Positions 43,838-53,635 of a stretch of DNA of 64,000 bases are shown one piece after another. This DNA is from Desulfosudis oleivorans. GTDB lineage: Bacteria > Desulfobacterota > Desulfobacteria > Desulfobacterales > SURF-7. The position numbers and the translations under genes were made by a program. The first letter of the stretch is position 1, and every line of letters starts with the position of its first letter. The stretch is from positions 1-64,000 of the forward strand of contig DYJD01000022.1 in NCBI GenBank assembly GCA_020723325.1. Direction: 5' to 3'. The notes below the pieces were generated by a model. The model searched no databases. It was given only the letters and a program-made list of their open reading frames with translations, and was not told the origin of the DNA.

Positions 43838-46800
43838 ATGCCCGGCATCGGACATACCATGAATATCGCCCGATCGGCCCTGTCGGCCCAGCAGTACGGG
43901 CTGAATGTGGCCGGTCACAACATCGCCAATGTCAACACCCCTAGTTTCAGCCGGCAGATGCTGGGGCTCACCACCAGCATTCCTATCCTGTACGGCGGCC
44001 TGCTGTTCGGCAGCGGCGTGTCATCGGAGGAAATCCGGCAGGTGAGCAACCAGATGCTGGAAAACCGTCTCATCGGCCAGCAATCGGATCTGGCCAAATT
44101 TGAGGGGGCGGAAACCTATGCCAGCGTCATTGAGGGCTATTTCAACATCAATTCGGAAAGCAGCATCAGCAATCTCATGTCCGACTTCTGGAATGCCTGG
44201 CAGGATCTGGCCAACAATCCCACCGGTTTCACGGAAAGGGGGATCGTGGTGGAGCAGGGCCAGCTCATCGTGGAACGTCTGAACACCATGAACAGCGATC
44301 TCACCAAAATGGAGGAGACGCTCACCAAGGAAATCGAGGCCCAGGTGGCGGAGGTCAACACCATTACCTCCCAAATCGCGGCCATCAACCAGGAAGTGGT
44401 GCGCATGCAGATCACAGGTTCGGCCAACGACCAGCGCGACAAACGCAATGCCCTGCTCACGGACCTGGCCGAACATATCAATATCCAGATGTACGAACAA
44501 CCCGACGGGGCCGTGAATGTCACCACCGCCGGCGGTTTCGGTTTGGTCAACGGCGTGGACAGCTACAGTCTCACCATGGTGCAGGGCCGGGTGAGCTGGC
44601 AGGGTTCCTATGGCGCCGACGTGGACATCAACGGCAAGATCAGCGGCGGCCGGATCGGCGGCTTGCTGGAAATCCGGGATGAAGTGGTGGCCAAATACCG
44701 CACGGAACTGGACATGCTCACCAATGAGATGGTCTGGGCCGTGAATTATCAGCACAGCCAGGGCGCGGGCATGAATTATTTCGACGTGCCGGTGACCGGC
44801 ACTTTCAAAACCGGCAACAGCGGCTTGCTGGATACATTGAATTTCGGCTCCAAAATCGATTACGACAAGGATTTCAAGATGTGGATCAGGGACGACAGTG
44901 CGGCCGTGCCGTCTTTCGACTCTTCTACAGTGGATATGGGCATTTCCGACGCCGTCATCACCAGTTGGACCGGGGCCGCGCCCGAAGCCGAGGAATTCAA
45001 ATATGTCTTTACCGTGATCGACGGCGGCGGCGTGGAAGTGGACGGCAATATCGCTCTAAGCGACGGTGCCACCCTGGGGGTGGTACGAACCGGCCCGGAT
45101 GCCGGGACGGCCCTGAACAATGCTATCGCCAATCAAACCATTTCCGTGTTCGGCGGCGGCTACGGCACCCAGACCATTTCCGTGCGCGACGGCGGCGATG
45201 CGGAACGTTCGGCCGCCGCCATTGCCGCGGCCCTGAACGATCTGAACGGGGTCACGGCCCAGGCTTTTGAAAATTCGGCAGTTATCGATATCAACGGACT
45301 GCTGCCGCCGGCGGTGAGCAGCGCCGATCCCAACGACCTCATCCGCTTCACTTTGAGTTCCGCCGGCAACAGCGCCCCTGTCTCTTTCCGGGTGGGGGAT
45401 TTTGATTATGAGACCCGGGCCAATTTCCAGCAGGCCCTGAACGACGCCCTGGTGCTGGTGAACAATGCCGGCAACAACCTGACGGTGGAATACAGCGGCA
45501 ATACCGCGCGAGTCACCAGCCGCAGCGGCGAGAATATCGGCCTGGCCGATTTCGATGTCCAGGACCTGGCCGTGGCCACCCTGGATAATTTCCAGAATCT
45601 GGGCGTCAATACCGTGGTGGATGTGAGCAACTTCACCAATTTCGCCAATGGCGAGAGTGTCGATCTATCGATCACAACCGCCCAGGGCAGCGTTACATTT
45701 ACCCATGCCATCACCGATGCCACCAACCAGGTCACCCTGGCCACGGATTTTGAAAATACCCTGATCGCCAACGGCGCGGCCTTGAACGCCATGGGCATCA
45801 CCTGGGCCCGGGTGGGCGGCGTGGTGACCCTGACCGGTGACCCTTCGGCCGGGTTTGTCGATTTCACCGCCCTCACGGCCGGACCAGGCGGGAACGAATC
45901 CTTTGACATTGCCGCGGCCGCCGGCACCAGCGCCTATCCGGCCACGGGCAACAACACCTTGCTGTTCAACGGCATTGGTGATCTGGAACGCTATGCCGGC
46001 AACAACACCGTGACCTTTACCATCAACGGCACGGACAACATCACCGTGGACCTGCGCCGGGTGGACACTACCGATGCCGCGGCCGTGGCCGCCGCCTTTT
46101 ACCGCGGGCTGGATACAAACCTGACCAATGCCTATGTGACCCTGAACGGCACGTCCGTGAGCATCACGGCCACCGACGAAAGCGCTGCGGATTTCACCTT
46201 CACCAACGGCGCGGAGACCGTGGGGGTGAACGGCAGTTTTGATGTGGCGATTCCCGGCGGGGTCCTGACTTCGGCGGACAACACCTTCACCCTGGATACG
46301 GTGGATACCGTAGGCTATACCAGCGTGGGGAACATCGATACCCTGCTGTTCGACAACGTGACCCTCACGGAAAGCGGCGGCGCCGGCAACGACAGCGCTG
46401 TGAAGACCGGCACCCTCACCATCATCCTGGAGCCGGGCATGGATATTTTGTCCAATGTGGCCGGCGGCGCCGGCGGGATTTTCAACAGCGCGGCCGATAT
46501 CCCCCTGACCCTGAACAGCGCCGTGCTGACCCTGGGCGGTGACGGGGCCTACACCGGGTTTGACGCCAACAACCGCATCAGCTTTAACGTGGATGGCACC
46601 TTTGTCAGTTACATTGTGGGCGCGGCGGACGACACGGACATGGAATTCGCCACCGGCCTGGCCGCCTCCCTGAATGGGGTCCTGGATCCGAATCTCTATT
46701 CGGTCAGCCGCCACGGCGCCTTTGTTTCCATCCTGAAAAACGACGGAACCCCCATTGAATTGACCAATTTCAGCGATGACGGTTTCGGCGGCGGCAGTCC

Positions 46801-48346
46801 GGCCCGCTTGGAGGCCCCGGCCAACCGCCTGCTCATGGCCAACAATACGGCCGGCAATTTCACCTCTTCCCGCAATTTCGGGGACCAGGGGGTGATCCAG
46901 TGGGAAAAATTCACCCTGGGCGGCGTGAACACCGGCCAGAACGGCACCATTGTGATTTCCGACGGCGGCCCCTATGAAGTGGATGCGGGCGGGCTCTCCT
47001 TCACCATCAGCGAAGGCGACCTGGTGGCCGGCAACACCTTCACCCTGAACACCGATACCCTGGGCCGGGCCGCGCCCCTGGCCTTGCGGGCCCGGCAATA
47101 CGCCAACAGCGTCAACGACATGTATGTTTTCACCGTGGACCTTGACAGCGGCGGTGAAATCGGCAGCGACGACATCACCATCAATTGGACCAACCGCATC
47201 ACTTACGGGTCCTTCACCCTGGAAGGCAACACGCCGCCCCAGACCCCGGTGGTGGTGGATGTGGACGGCATGCGCCTCTTGTTCGACAGCGGCAATCTGT
47301 TCAGCGGGGACACCTTCACCATCGCCACGGACCACAACGGACTGCCCACGACCCATTTGCCAACGGACTGGCATTGGACCCTCGAGTCCTTTGCCGATCA
47401 ATTCAACCGCCAGACCCTGGGGGTCAAGGCGGATATCAATGACAACTACCTAACCTTCAATACAGATACGGGCGGACATGACATCGCCGACATTCGCTAC
47501 AGCGGTTCCGACGGATTTTGTGCCACCAACGTCACCATCGATGTGCGCAATTATGAAGTGTTGAACCGCGCCTGGCCCAATCTGCGGATCGAACGTAACG
47601 ACACCCTCTATGCGGGCACCGCCGGATGGGGCATCAGCGGTTTTACCAACCCGGGCTATGCGGTGGCGCTGGTACCCATGGACGGTTTCAACCTGGACAA
47701 CGGGTTCTGGGTGGAACTGGACGGAATGCGGGCCATCACCGTCAATTTCAACCAGCCCATATCCGCTAACGGGTCTTTGACCTTCAACATCGTGCCGGAC
47801 ACCGGGATCTACAATTTTGCTTTTTCCGATGACGAGGCGGCTGATTCCGGATTGAGCGCCGCCTTGGGGGTTAATACGTTTTTCACCGGAGATGACGCCA
47901 TGACCGTGGGCCTCAACAATGTGATCAAACAGAACAAGGGATATCTGGCTGCGGCGCGCATCGACGCCGATACCGGCACCATCAGTACCGGCGACAACAC
48001 CAACGCCTTGGCCATCGGCAATCTGGAACACCACACCCAGGATATGTCCCAGTGGAATTTTGAAAGCGGTACGGCGGCCCGGGCCAGTAATCTGAATGTC
48101 AGTCTGGGGGATTACCTGAATCTCATGGTGGGTTCCCTGGGCATCAAGGCCCAGAGCATCCAGCGCGGCCGGGAATTCAGCGAAGTCATGCTGGACCAGA
48201 TCAGCCAACTGCGGGACAGTGTCTCGGCGGTTTCCCTGGACGAGGAAATGATCAATGTCATGAAGTTTCAACATGCCTATACGGTGGCAGCCAAGCTGTT
48301 GACCGTATCGGACGAAATGTTGACCACCCTGGTAAATATTCGGTAA
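43838..48346 (+). CDS. flgK: Giant flagellar hook-associated protein 1 FlgK
   Basis: First hook-filament junction protein. At 1502 aa it is about two to three times the usual FlgK. The N-terminal 300 residues are normal (MNIARSALSAQQYGLNVAGH, NIANVNTPSFSRQ; helical D1 with EMVWAVNYQHSQGAGM), and the last ~110 are normal (SIQRGREFSEVMLDQISQLR, MINVMKFQHAYTVAAKLLTV). Between lies an insert of roughly 1,050 residues made of beta-rich Gly/Asn/Thr modules of about 90-110 residues, for example around FTLSSAGNSAPVSFRVGDFD, VDLSITTAQGSVTFTHAITD and ISFNVDGTFVSYIVGAADDT. Each reads strand, Asp-rich turn, helix (LNxxL), strand, then an N-F-x-D end. The frame is open throughout. Confidence 0.95.
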   Translation: MPGIGHTMNIARSALSAQQYGLNVAGHNIANVNTPSFSRQMLGLTTSIPILYGGLLFGSGVSSEEIRQVSNQMLENRLIGQQSDLAKFEGAETYASVIEGYFNINSESSISNLMSDFWNAWQDLANNPTGFTERGIVVEQGQLIVERLNTMNSDLTKMEETLTKEIEAQVAEVNTITSQIAAINQEVVRMQITGSANDQRDKRNALLTDLAEHINIQMYEQPDGAVNVTTAGGFGLVNGVDSYSLTMVQGRVSWQGSYGADVDINGKISGGRIGGLLEIRDEVVAKYRTELDMLTNEMVWAVNYQHSQGAGMNYFDVPVTGTFKTGNSGLLDTLNFGSKIDYDKDFKMWIRDDSAAVPSFDSSTVDMGISDAVITSWTGAAPEAEEFKYVFTVIDGGGVEVDGNIALSDGATLGVVRTGPDAGTALNNAIANQTISVFGGGYGTQTISVRDGGDAERSAAAIAAALNDLNGVTAQAFENSAVIDINGLLPPAVSSADPNDLIRFTLSSAGNSAPVSFRVGDFDYETRANFQQALNDALVLVNNAGNNLTVEYSGNTARVTSRSGENIGLADFDVQDLAVATLDNFQNLGVNTVVDVSNFTNFANGESVDLSITTAQGSVTFTHAITDATNQVTLATDFENTLIANGAALNAMGITWARVGGVVTLTGDPSAGFVDFTALTAGPGGNESFDIAAAAGTSAYPATGNNTLLFNGIGDLERYAGNNTVTFTINGTDNITVDLRRVDTTDAAAVAAAFYRGLDTNLTNAYVTLNGTSVSITATDESAADFTFTNGAETVGVNGSFDVAIPGGVLTSADNTFTLDTVDTVGYTSVGNIDTLLFDNVTLTESGGAGNDSAVKTGTLTIILEPGMDILSNVAGGAGGIFNSAADIPLTLNSAVLTLGGDGAYTGFDANNRISFNVDGTFVSYIVGAADDTDMEFATGLAASLNGVLDPNLYSVSRHGAFVSILKNDGTPIELTNFSDDGFGGGSPARLEAPANRLLMANNTAGNFTSSRNFGDQGVIQWEKFTLGGVNTGQNGTIVISDGGPYEVDAGGLSFTISEGDLVAGNTFTLNTDTLGRAAPLALRARQYANSVNDMYVFTVDLDSGGEIGSDDITINWTNRITYGSFTLEGNTPPQTPVVVDVDGMRLLFDSGNLFSGDTFTIATDHNGLPTTHLPTDWHWTLESFADQFNRQTLGVKADINDNYLTFNTDTGGHDIADIRYSGSDGFCATNVTIDVRNYEVLNRAWPNLRIERNDTLYAGTAGWGISGFTNPGYAVALVPMDGFNLDNGFWVELDGMRAITVNFNQPISANGSLTFNIVPDTGIYNFAFSDDEAADSGLSAALGVNTFFTGDDAMTVGLNNVIKQNKGYLAAARIDADTGTISTGDNTNALAIGNLEHHTQDMSQWNFESGTAARASNLNVSLGDYLNLMVGSLGIKAQSIQRGREFSEVMLDQISQLRDSVSAVSLDEEMINVMKFQHAYTVAAKLLTVSDEMLTTLVNIR

Positions 48347-48372
48347 CGCGGAACTCGGAACGCGGAATAATT
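48347..48372 (+). repeat. CGGAACG short-unit repeat
   Basis: Degenerate CGGAACTCGGAACGCGGAA run between flgK and flgL, another short-unit intergenic repeat type. Confidence 0.5.
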
Positions 48373-48413
48373 ATAAAAAACCGGGGCGGGCAAGCAAAAA
48401 AGCAGGTAATTTT

Positions 48414-51400
48414 ATGCGGATTACGAACAAGACCGTATTTGATTCCATGGAATTGCGGTTGCGCAATCTCACCCGCAATCTGAGCGACAGCAACCTGGTG
48501 GTGACCACCGGCAAGCAGATCAACCGGCTGTCGGACAACCCCACCGGTGTGTCCCAGGTGTTGAGCATCAAGGGCGAAATCAACAACATCACCCAGTATG
48601 ATAAAAACATGGATCTGGGGTTGAATTGGCTCACCGGCGGGGAGTCCAGTCTGTCCGGCGTGAACGAGCAGATTTTGAACATGAAGTTGCTCACCAACCA
48701 ATTGATCAATGCCGGCAGCAACGAGGCCCAGCGCAAGGACGCCATGGCACGGGTGGATGGGGTTCTGCGGCAGGTCCTGTCCATGGGCAATACGCAGATC
48801 AACAACAATTACATCTTTGCCGGCGGCAAAACCAAAATCGCCCCCCTGGCTTTTGACAATGACGCTGATCCGCAACGGGTTTTATACCAGGGGGATCATA
48901 CGCCTTTTGCCTTGAAAACGGAAAAGAGCGCCAATCTGGAGGTGGGCCGGGATGGGTCCACCGTGTTCTGGGAGGACACCATCCAGGTTGATCACACCAA
49001 CAACCGCATCGCCTTTCTGGAAGACAGGGGCCTGGGTCCCAATTCGGAACGGATCCTGACAGCAGTGATACCGGACGGCACGTATTCGGCTTCCAACCTG
49101 GCCCTGGCCGTTGCGAACGCCATGACCGCCGCTTCGGCCGCCTTTGGCCACGGCATTGTATATGATGCCAGCCATGACGCCCAAACCAGGAAATTCCAGA
49201 TCACACCGGACGGGTCGTCCTTTACCGGGGAATTGGATTTCCGGCTGCTGCTGGACCCCACCCGTCTGCCGCAAACGGCCAACATCAATACCGGCATCAG
49301 CGCCGGGATCAATATCAGCAGTATTCTTGCGGATGCCGGCAACGGTGTGGAAGCCGGCGACCAGGTGAGTTTTGAACTTACCGCCGGCGAGGAAAGCGCC
49401 ACGGTGGCTTTTACCGTGGATGCCAATAACGACACCACCCGGGCCAATTTTCTGGCAGCCTTGAACAGTACCATCGCCGGGATGGAGGGCGTGGATTTGA
49501 CGGTGGATTCCAGCCAATTGACCGCCGCCGGCAACCAAGTGGCCATCACCAGTCTGTCCGGCCAACGGATTTTTGCCGACAATCTGACCTTGACCAACAA
49601 TGCTGCCGGAACCTTTGGCGGCAACTATGCGGCCAATGGTTTCGGCTACAACGGCGGCACGACTACCGGTGATTTGATCCGCTTCAATCTGACCTTGGGA
49701 AGCACGGTTGTAGCCGGAGTTACCGTGGATGTGGACGCCATCGGCGATGCCGGGCCGGTGACCAATGCCTTGATCGCTGATGCCATTTCCCGCAATTTCA
49801 ACAGCGGGGTGGTTTTAAACAATGGTGAGAGTGTCCGTCTCAGCGACGGGGCCGGGCATCAGGTGACCATCACCCGCAACGGCAATGATTTTGATTTTGT
49901 CACCGACGGCGGACAGGCTTTTGCCATCACCAATTTCAGCGACAACAACGCCAGTGGTTTGGGGGTGGCCGCGGCCCTTTCCGTGGTGGCCGACGCCGGC
50001 ACCAGTCTGGCTTCCACCGGGGCCTCGGGCGGGGCTATATTGACATCCCCCCAGAGCGAAACCTTTGCACCCATCCCGGCGGTCCTGGATCCCCAGGCTT
50101 TTGATACCGGCGGCGGCAGCCCGCTTTTTAACGCCACCGTGACCGTGATTCATCCCGAAGCCCTGACCCGCTCCACGCCCACGCCGGCAGGATCATTGCC
50201 CCTGCGCCTGGTGTGGGGGGGAGGCGGCTGGATTGTGAAGAACAATCCGGGTTATGATCTCCAAACCATCATTCCGGGAACGGCCTCGGCTGTGGACCTG
50301 GATTTGGACAAGGACGGCAGCGCCGACATTGCGGTGCGTTTTGCCACGCCGGTTACCCGGGCCGATGATTTCATCGAATTTGATATCCTTAGCAATGCGG
50401 CCCAGAGCACCATCGGGGTGGACCTGGGGCTGGGTACCCAGGACCTGGACTATCGCGCCATCACCAGCGACAACCCGGTTACCCCCATCAACCGCATGGT
50501 CATCGACAACACCAACAACCGCATTGATTTTGAGGAAATCGACATCGCCGGCAACACCAGCGGCCCGCTCACCGCCACCATCCCGCCCGGGCCGGGGCCG
50601 GACGGTGAATATACGGACATGGACGCCCTCAGCGCCGCCATCAAGGCGGCCCTGGAGGCGGCTTCCACCACGGTGCCGGCCGTGACCTACACCGTGACCT
50701 ACGATGCGGATCAAAGCCGTTTCCGGATTCAAGGGGACGGGCCTTCCCTGGCCCAGGTGAATTTCCTGTGGCAGAGCGGCCCCAATGCGGATATCAACGC
50801 CGCGGACATCTTGGGCTTTTTTGCAACCGATGACAGTCAGATCATTCCGGTGAGCGACAATCCCGTGACCTTGTTCACCATCAGCAACAGCAACAACCAC
50901 ATCGATTTTGAGGAGGTGGTGGCCGGGGTGACAACCCCCTTAAGCGTGACCCTGACCAACGGGGCGTATACTACCCCGGCGGCCTTGGCCCTGGATATTG
51001 AAACCCAAATGGAGGCGGCCTCGTTGGCCTTGGGCAATAGTGTAAATTATACTGTCGGTTACAATGCGGTGACCCAGCGCTTCACCATCGCCGATGCCGG
51101 CGCCACCTTGAATGAGCTGCATCTTTTATGGAATAGCGGTGCTAATTCAGGCACCAGCGCCGCCGCCATGCTCGGTTATGACAATGCGGACAATGCGGCC
51201 GGCAGCATGGGCGGCGATCTCCTGGCCAATGGCTGGGAAAACGGCAACACCATCAGCATGGATATCCGCGTCGGCAGCAGCATCGTGACCTTCACCCATG
51301 CGGTAAACACCGCAACGGATACCAATACATCCATCCTGGCCGATCTCCGGGATCAGCTCACGGCCGCCTTCGGCAATGTCGGCATCTTCACCCTGAACGG

Positions 51401-52691
51401 CAACAACATTGATTTCACCTTGCAAAACGCCTCCCTGAACATTTCCAATTTCACGGATTCGGGCGGGGCCAATGCCCAGTTGGCCTTGAATAGCATATCC
51501 GGCACGATCCTGCCGCCACCCGGGGGGGGCATGGTTGCCAATGCGGCTACGGCCGCCACCTTCTATGCCGGAGACGATGACGCGGCCCTGGGCGTGATTT
51601 CCCACACCGCTGATCAACAGGCGGTCTTGATTACCATCGGAAGCAACAACAACCGCATTGATTTTGCCGAATATGATTTGTACGGCAATTCCCTGGGGGA
51701 ACGCACCGCCGTGATCCCCAGCGGGGCCTATGCGGATCTTACGGTTCTGTCCCAGGCCATTGAAGATGCCATGGAAGCCCAATCCGGCCTGACGCCGCCT
51801 GTGGACTACAGTGTATCCTACGACGGGGCCAACCAGCGCTTTATTATCAGCGGCGTAGGCGCCAATCTGAGCGAGCTGCGCCTGCTCTGGGGCACCGGCA
51901 GTCATCGAACCGGCAGTGCCGCTGCCACCTTGGGGTTTAATGCCACGGATGACATCATGAACATCTCGGACAGTGATGAACCTGTGGTGCACATCACCAT
52001 TGACGACACCAACAACCGCATTGATTTCCGCGAGATCAGGAACCAGGCCAGTACGTTGGGGGTTTGCGAGCTGACCGCCATCATTCCCAGCGGCGAATAC
52101 CGCAACATGGCGGAATTGGCCGCGGCCATTCAAAACGCCATGAGCGGCGAGTCGGCCAATTTCGGCAACGGCATCACCTACATGGTTTCCTATGATGTGG
52201 ACAATAAAACGTTCACCATTAAGGAGAGCGGCACAACCCTGGACCGCCTGGAACTCTTATGGTCCAGCGGCCGGCATGTCGCCAGCAGCATCGGCGCCAC
52301 CCTGGGATTTAATCCGGAAGATGACACCGCGGAAGTCATGGAAAGCAGCGGGGAGGTGGAGTGGGGCATCTTCAACACCCTTTTCGCCCTGAAAGGCTAT
52401 CTGGAAGCCAATGACGTGGACGGCCTGGAGCGTTCCCTGACCCGTTTGGAAGCACATTTCAACTACACCGAGGCCTTGATCGCCGATACCGGTGTGAAGA
52501 GCAACCGCATCGATGTGAAAAAGAAAATCAACAGCGACCTGAACCTGAGCCTCACCGAACGCCGTAGCAATATCGAGGATGCCGACATCATCGCGGCGGT
52601 GATGGCCTTGCAAAAGGATCAGTTGGCCTACCAGGCAGCCTTGTCCTCTTCAGCCAAGATCATGAAATTGAGCCTGGTTGATTTTCTGTAA
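48414..52691 (+). CDS. flgL: Giant flagellar hook-associated protein 3 FlgL
   Basis: Second hook-filament junction protein, 1425 aa against a usual 300-500. The N-terminal 180 residues are ordinary (MRITNKTVFDSMELRLRNLT, GKQINRLSDNPTGVSQVLSI), as are the last ~110 (LERSLTRLEAHFNYTEALIA, MALQKDQLAYQAALSSSAKI). The insert holds five copies of a ~110-residue module starting near residues 189, 692, 816, 1071 and 1190. Each opens with T/SNNRIDFxE, continues to IPxGxY, then an amphipathic helix, a Y-x-V-x-Y strand, LxxLxLLWxSG and LGFxxxDD. Other modules (around QVSFELTAGEESATVAFTVD and ISMDIRVGSSIVTFTHAVNT) resemble those of FlgK. It is 68 bases from flgK and clearly co-expressed. Confidence 0.94.
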   Translation: MRITNKTVFDSMELRLRNLTRNLSDSNLVVTTGKQINRLSDNPTGVSQVLSIKGEINNITQYDKNMDLGLNWLTGGESSLSGVNEQILNMKLLTNQLINAGSNEAQRKDAMARVDGVLRQVLSMGNTQINNNYIFAGGKTKIAPLAFDNDADPQRVLYQGDHTPFALKTEKSANLEVGRDGSTVFWEDTIQVDHTNNRIAFLEDRGLGPNSERILTAVIPDGTYSASNLALAVANAMTAASAAFGHGIVYDASHDAQTRKFQITPDGSSFTGELDFRLLLDPTRLPQTANINTGISAGINISSILADAGNGVEAGDQVSFELTAGEESATVAFTVDANNDTTRANFLAALNSTIAGMEGVDLTVDSSQLTAAGNQVAITSLSGQRIFADNLTLTNNAAGTFGGNYAANGFGYNGGTTTGDLIRFNLTLGSTVVAGVTVDVDAIGDAGPVTNALIADAISRNFNSGVVLNNGESVRLSDGAGHQVTITRNGNDFDFVTDGGQAFAITNFSDNNASGLGVAAALSVVADAGTSLASTGASGGAILTSPQSETFAPIPAVLDPQAFDTGGGSPLFNATVTVIHPEALTRSTPTPAGSLPLRLVWGGGGWIVKNNPGYDLQTIIPGTASAVDLDLDKDGSADIAVRFATPVTRADDFIEFDILSNAAQSTIGVDLGLGTQDLDYRAITSDNPVTPINRMVIDNTNNRIDFEEIDIAGNTSGPLTATIPPGPGPDGEYTDMDALSAAIKAALEAASTTVPAVTYTVTYDADQSRFRIQGDGPSLAQVNFLWQSGPNADINAADILGFFATDDSQIIPVSDNPVTLFTISNSNNHIDFEEVVAGVTTPLSVTLTNGAYTTPAALALDIETQMEAASLALGNSVNYTVGYNAVTQRFTIADAGATLNELHLLWNSGANSGTSAAAMLGYDNADNAAGSMGGDLLANGWENGNTISMDIRVGSSIVTFTHAVNTATDTNTSILADLRDQLTAAFGNVGIFTLNGNNIDFTLQNASLNISNFTDSGGANAQLALNSISGTILPPPGGGMVANAATAATFYAGDDDAALGVISHTADQQAVLITIGSNNNRIDFAEYDLYGNSLGERTAVIPSGAYADLTVLSQAIEDAMEAQSGLTPPVDYSVSYDGANQRFIISGVGANLSELRLLWGTGSHRTGSAAATLGFNATDDIMNISDSDEPVVHITIDDTNNRIDFREIRNQASTLGVCELTAIIPSGEYRNMAELAAAIQNAMSGESANFGNGITYMVSYDVDNKTFTIKESGTTLDRLELLWSSGRHVASSIGATLGFNPEDDTAEVMESSGEVEWGIFNTLFALKGYLEANDVDGLERSLTRLEAHFNYTEALIADTGVKSNRIDVKKKINSDLNLSLTERRSNIEDADIIAAVMALQKDQLAYQAALSSSAKIMKLSLVDFL

Positions 52692-52747
52692 ATAAAGGCA
52701 GTAAATAGGACTTGAGAAAAACGCTGAAACAACCGATAGTAAATACA

Positions 52748-52830
52748 ATTAGGAATTAGGAATTATGAATTAGGAATTGAGGATTTGGATTCATTTTATC
52801 TGAAATCTGAAATCTCAAATCTCAAATTTT
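52748..52830. repeat. Two short-unit iteron runs upstream of csrA
   Basis: GGAATTA-type units (52748-52784) followed by TCTGAAATCTCAAA units (52798-52830). The latter match the units at 41751-41776 and 53600-53634. Confidence 0.65.
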
Positions 52831-52875
52831 CATCCCGTCACCGGAGCTGTGGCGGTTTTTTGCCAGGGAGGGCAT

Positions 52876-53112
52876 ATGCTGGTGTTGACACGCAAGGCAG
52901 GGGAACGCATCAAGATCGGCGACGACGTCGTCATCAGTGTTTTGGAAATCAGTAAAGGCAATGTGCGCATCGGAGTGGAGGCGCCCAAACGGGTACCGAT
53001 TCACCGCCACGAAATATATGAAAAAATCCAGGAAGAAAACCTAAAGGCCGCTCAGGGCGATCTGGCCAGTCTGGAAGCGGCCCTGCAACTTTTCCGGGAA
53101 AAAAAGAGCTAA
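52876..53112 (+). CDS. csrA: Carbon storage regulator CsrA
   Basis: 78-residue RNA-binding dimer that blocks ribosome binding at GGA motifs. The start MLVLTRKAGERIKIGDDVVI and the strand GNVRIGVEAPKRVPIHRHEI are canonical; the RNA-contact residues (Leu4, Arg6 and the Arg of VPIHRHEI) are present. The tail is longer than in E. coli. ATG at 52876 is chosen because the family starts there. fliW follows 11 bases later, so the regulator and its antagonist are co-expressed. Confidence 0.97.
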   Translation: MLVLTRKAGERIKIGDDVVISVLEISKGNVRIGVEAPKRVPIHRHEIYEKIQEENLKAAQGDLASLEAALQLFREKKS

Positions 53113-53123
53113 GGAGTAGAGGA

Positions 53124-53591
53124 TTGATTATTCAGACGCGAAAATTCGGCAGGATCGAGATTGCGGAAGAAAAAATATTAACCATGCCCGTGGGGCTGGC
53201 AGGTTTCCCGGGCCGGAAACGGTTCGTCCTGCTGGAGCGGGAAGAGACCCGGCCGTTCTGTTGGTACCAGTCGGCGGAAGACCCCGATCTGGCCCTGGTG
53301 GTGATGAATCCATTTCTGATCAAACCGGACTATCAGGTCGAACTGCGGCAGGCAATCAAGGAAATGTCCTGGGAGGGAGACAGGCTCAAAGACATGGCCG
53401 TCTATGTGGTTCTGACGGTTCATGACAGCGGCCCTTTTCGGATTACCGCCAACCTGATCGGGCCCATTATCATCAACACCGCCAAACGCGAGGCGGTGCA
53501 ACTGGTCATCTATGATAGCACCTATTCAGTGCAGCATCCGGTAATGGAACAACCCAAACAACCGCCCCTGAAGCGCGCCGCCGCCGGTTGA
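53124..53591 (+). CDS. fliW: Flagellar assembly factor FliW
   Basis: 155-residue protein that binds CsrA and, in turn, flagellin, so that free flagellin releases CsrA control. The family pattern is clear: IIQTRKFGRIEIAEEKILTM, GLAGFPGRKRFVLLE, CWYQSAEDPDLALVVMNPFL, and ITANLIGPIIINTAKREAVQ. The start is TTG, preceded by AAGGAG with seven-base spacing; no in-frame ATG is better placed. Pairs with csrA and is near the flagellin gene. Confidence 0.96.
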   Translation: MIIQTRKFGRIEIAEEKILTMPVGLAGFPGRKRFVLLEREETRPFCWYQSAEDPDLALVVMNPFLIKPDYQVELRQAIKEMSWEGDRLKDMAVYVVLTVHDSGPFRITANLIGPIIINTAKREAVQLVIYDSTYSVQHPVMEQPKQPPLKRAAAG

Positions 53592-53599
53592 AAACCCCT

Positions 53600-53634
53600 T
53601 TAATCTCAAATTTCAAATTTGAAATCTCAGATCC
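53600..53634. repeat. TCAAATT/AATTTGA iteron between fliW and flaG
   Basis: Short near-palindromic run of TCTCAAATTTCAAATTTGAA units between the convergent fliW and flaG genes. It may act as a transcription end for both. Confidence 0.6.
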
Positions 53635-53635
53635 A

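Noticed and set aside
45665-47401. 578-residue open frame antisense to flgK
   Set aside because: Composition (Gly/His/Gln/Val-rich) is that of a shadow of GC-rich codons in the opposite strand; flgK is open and continuous across it.
52700-52740. ACCGATAG sequence upstream of csrA as a sigma28 promoter
   Set aside because: The -10 has two mismatches and no TAAA-type -35 lies at the right distance, so it is too weak to call.
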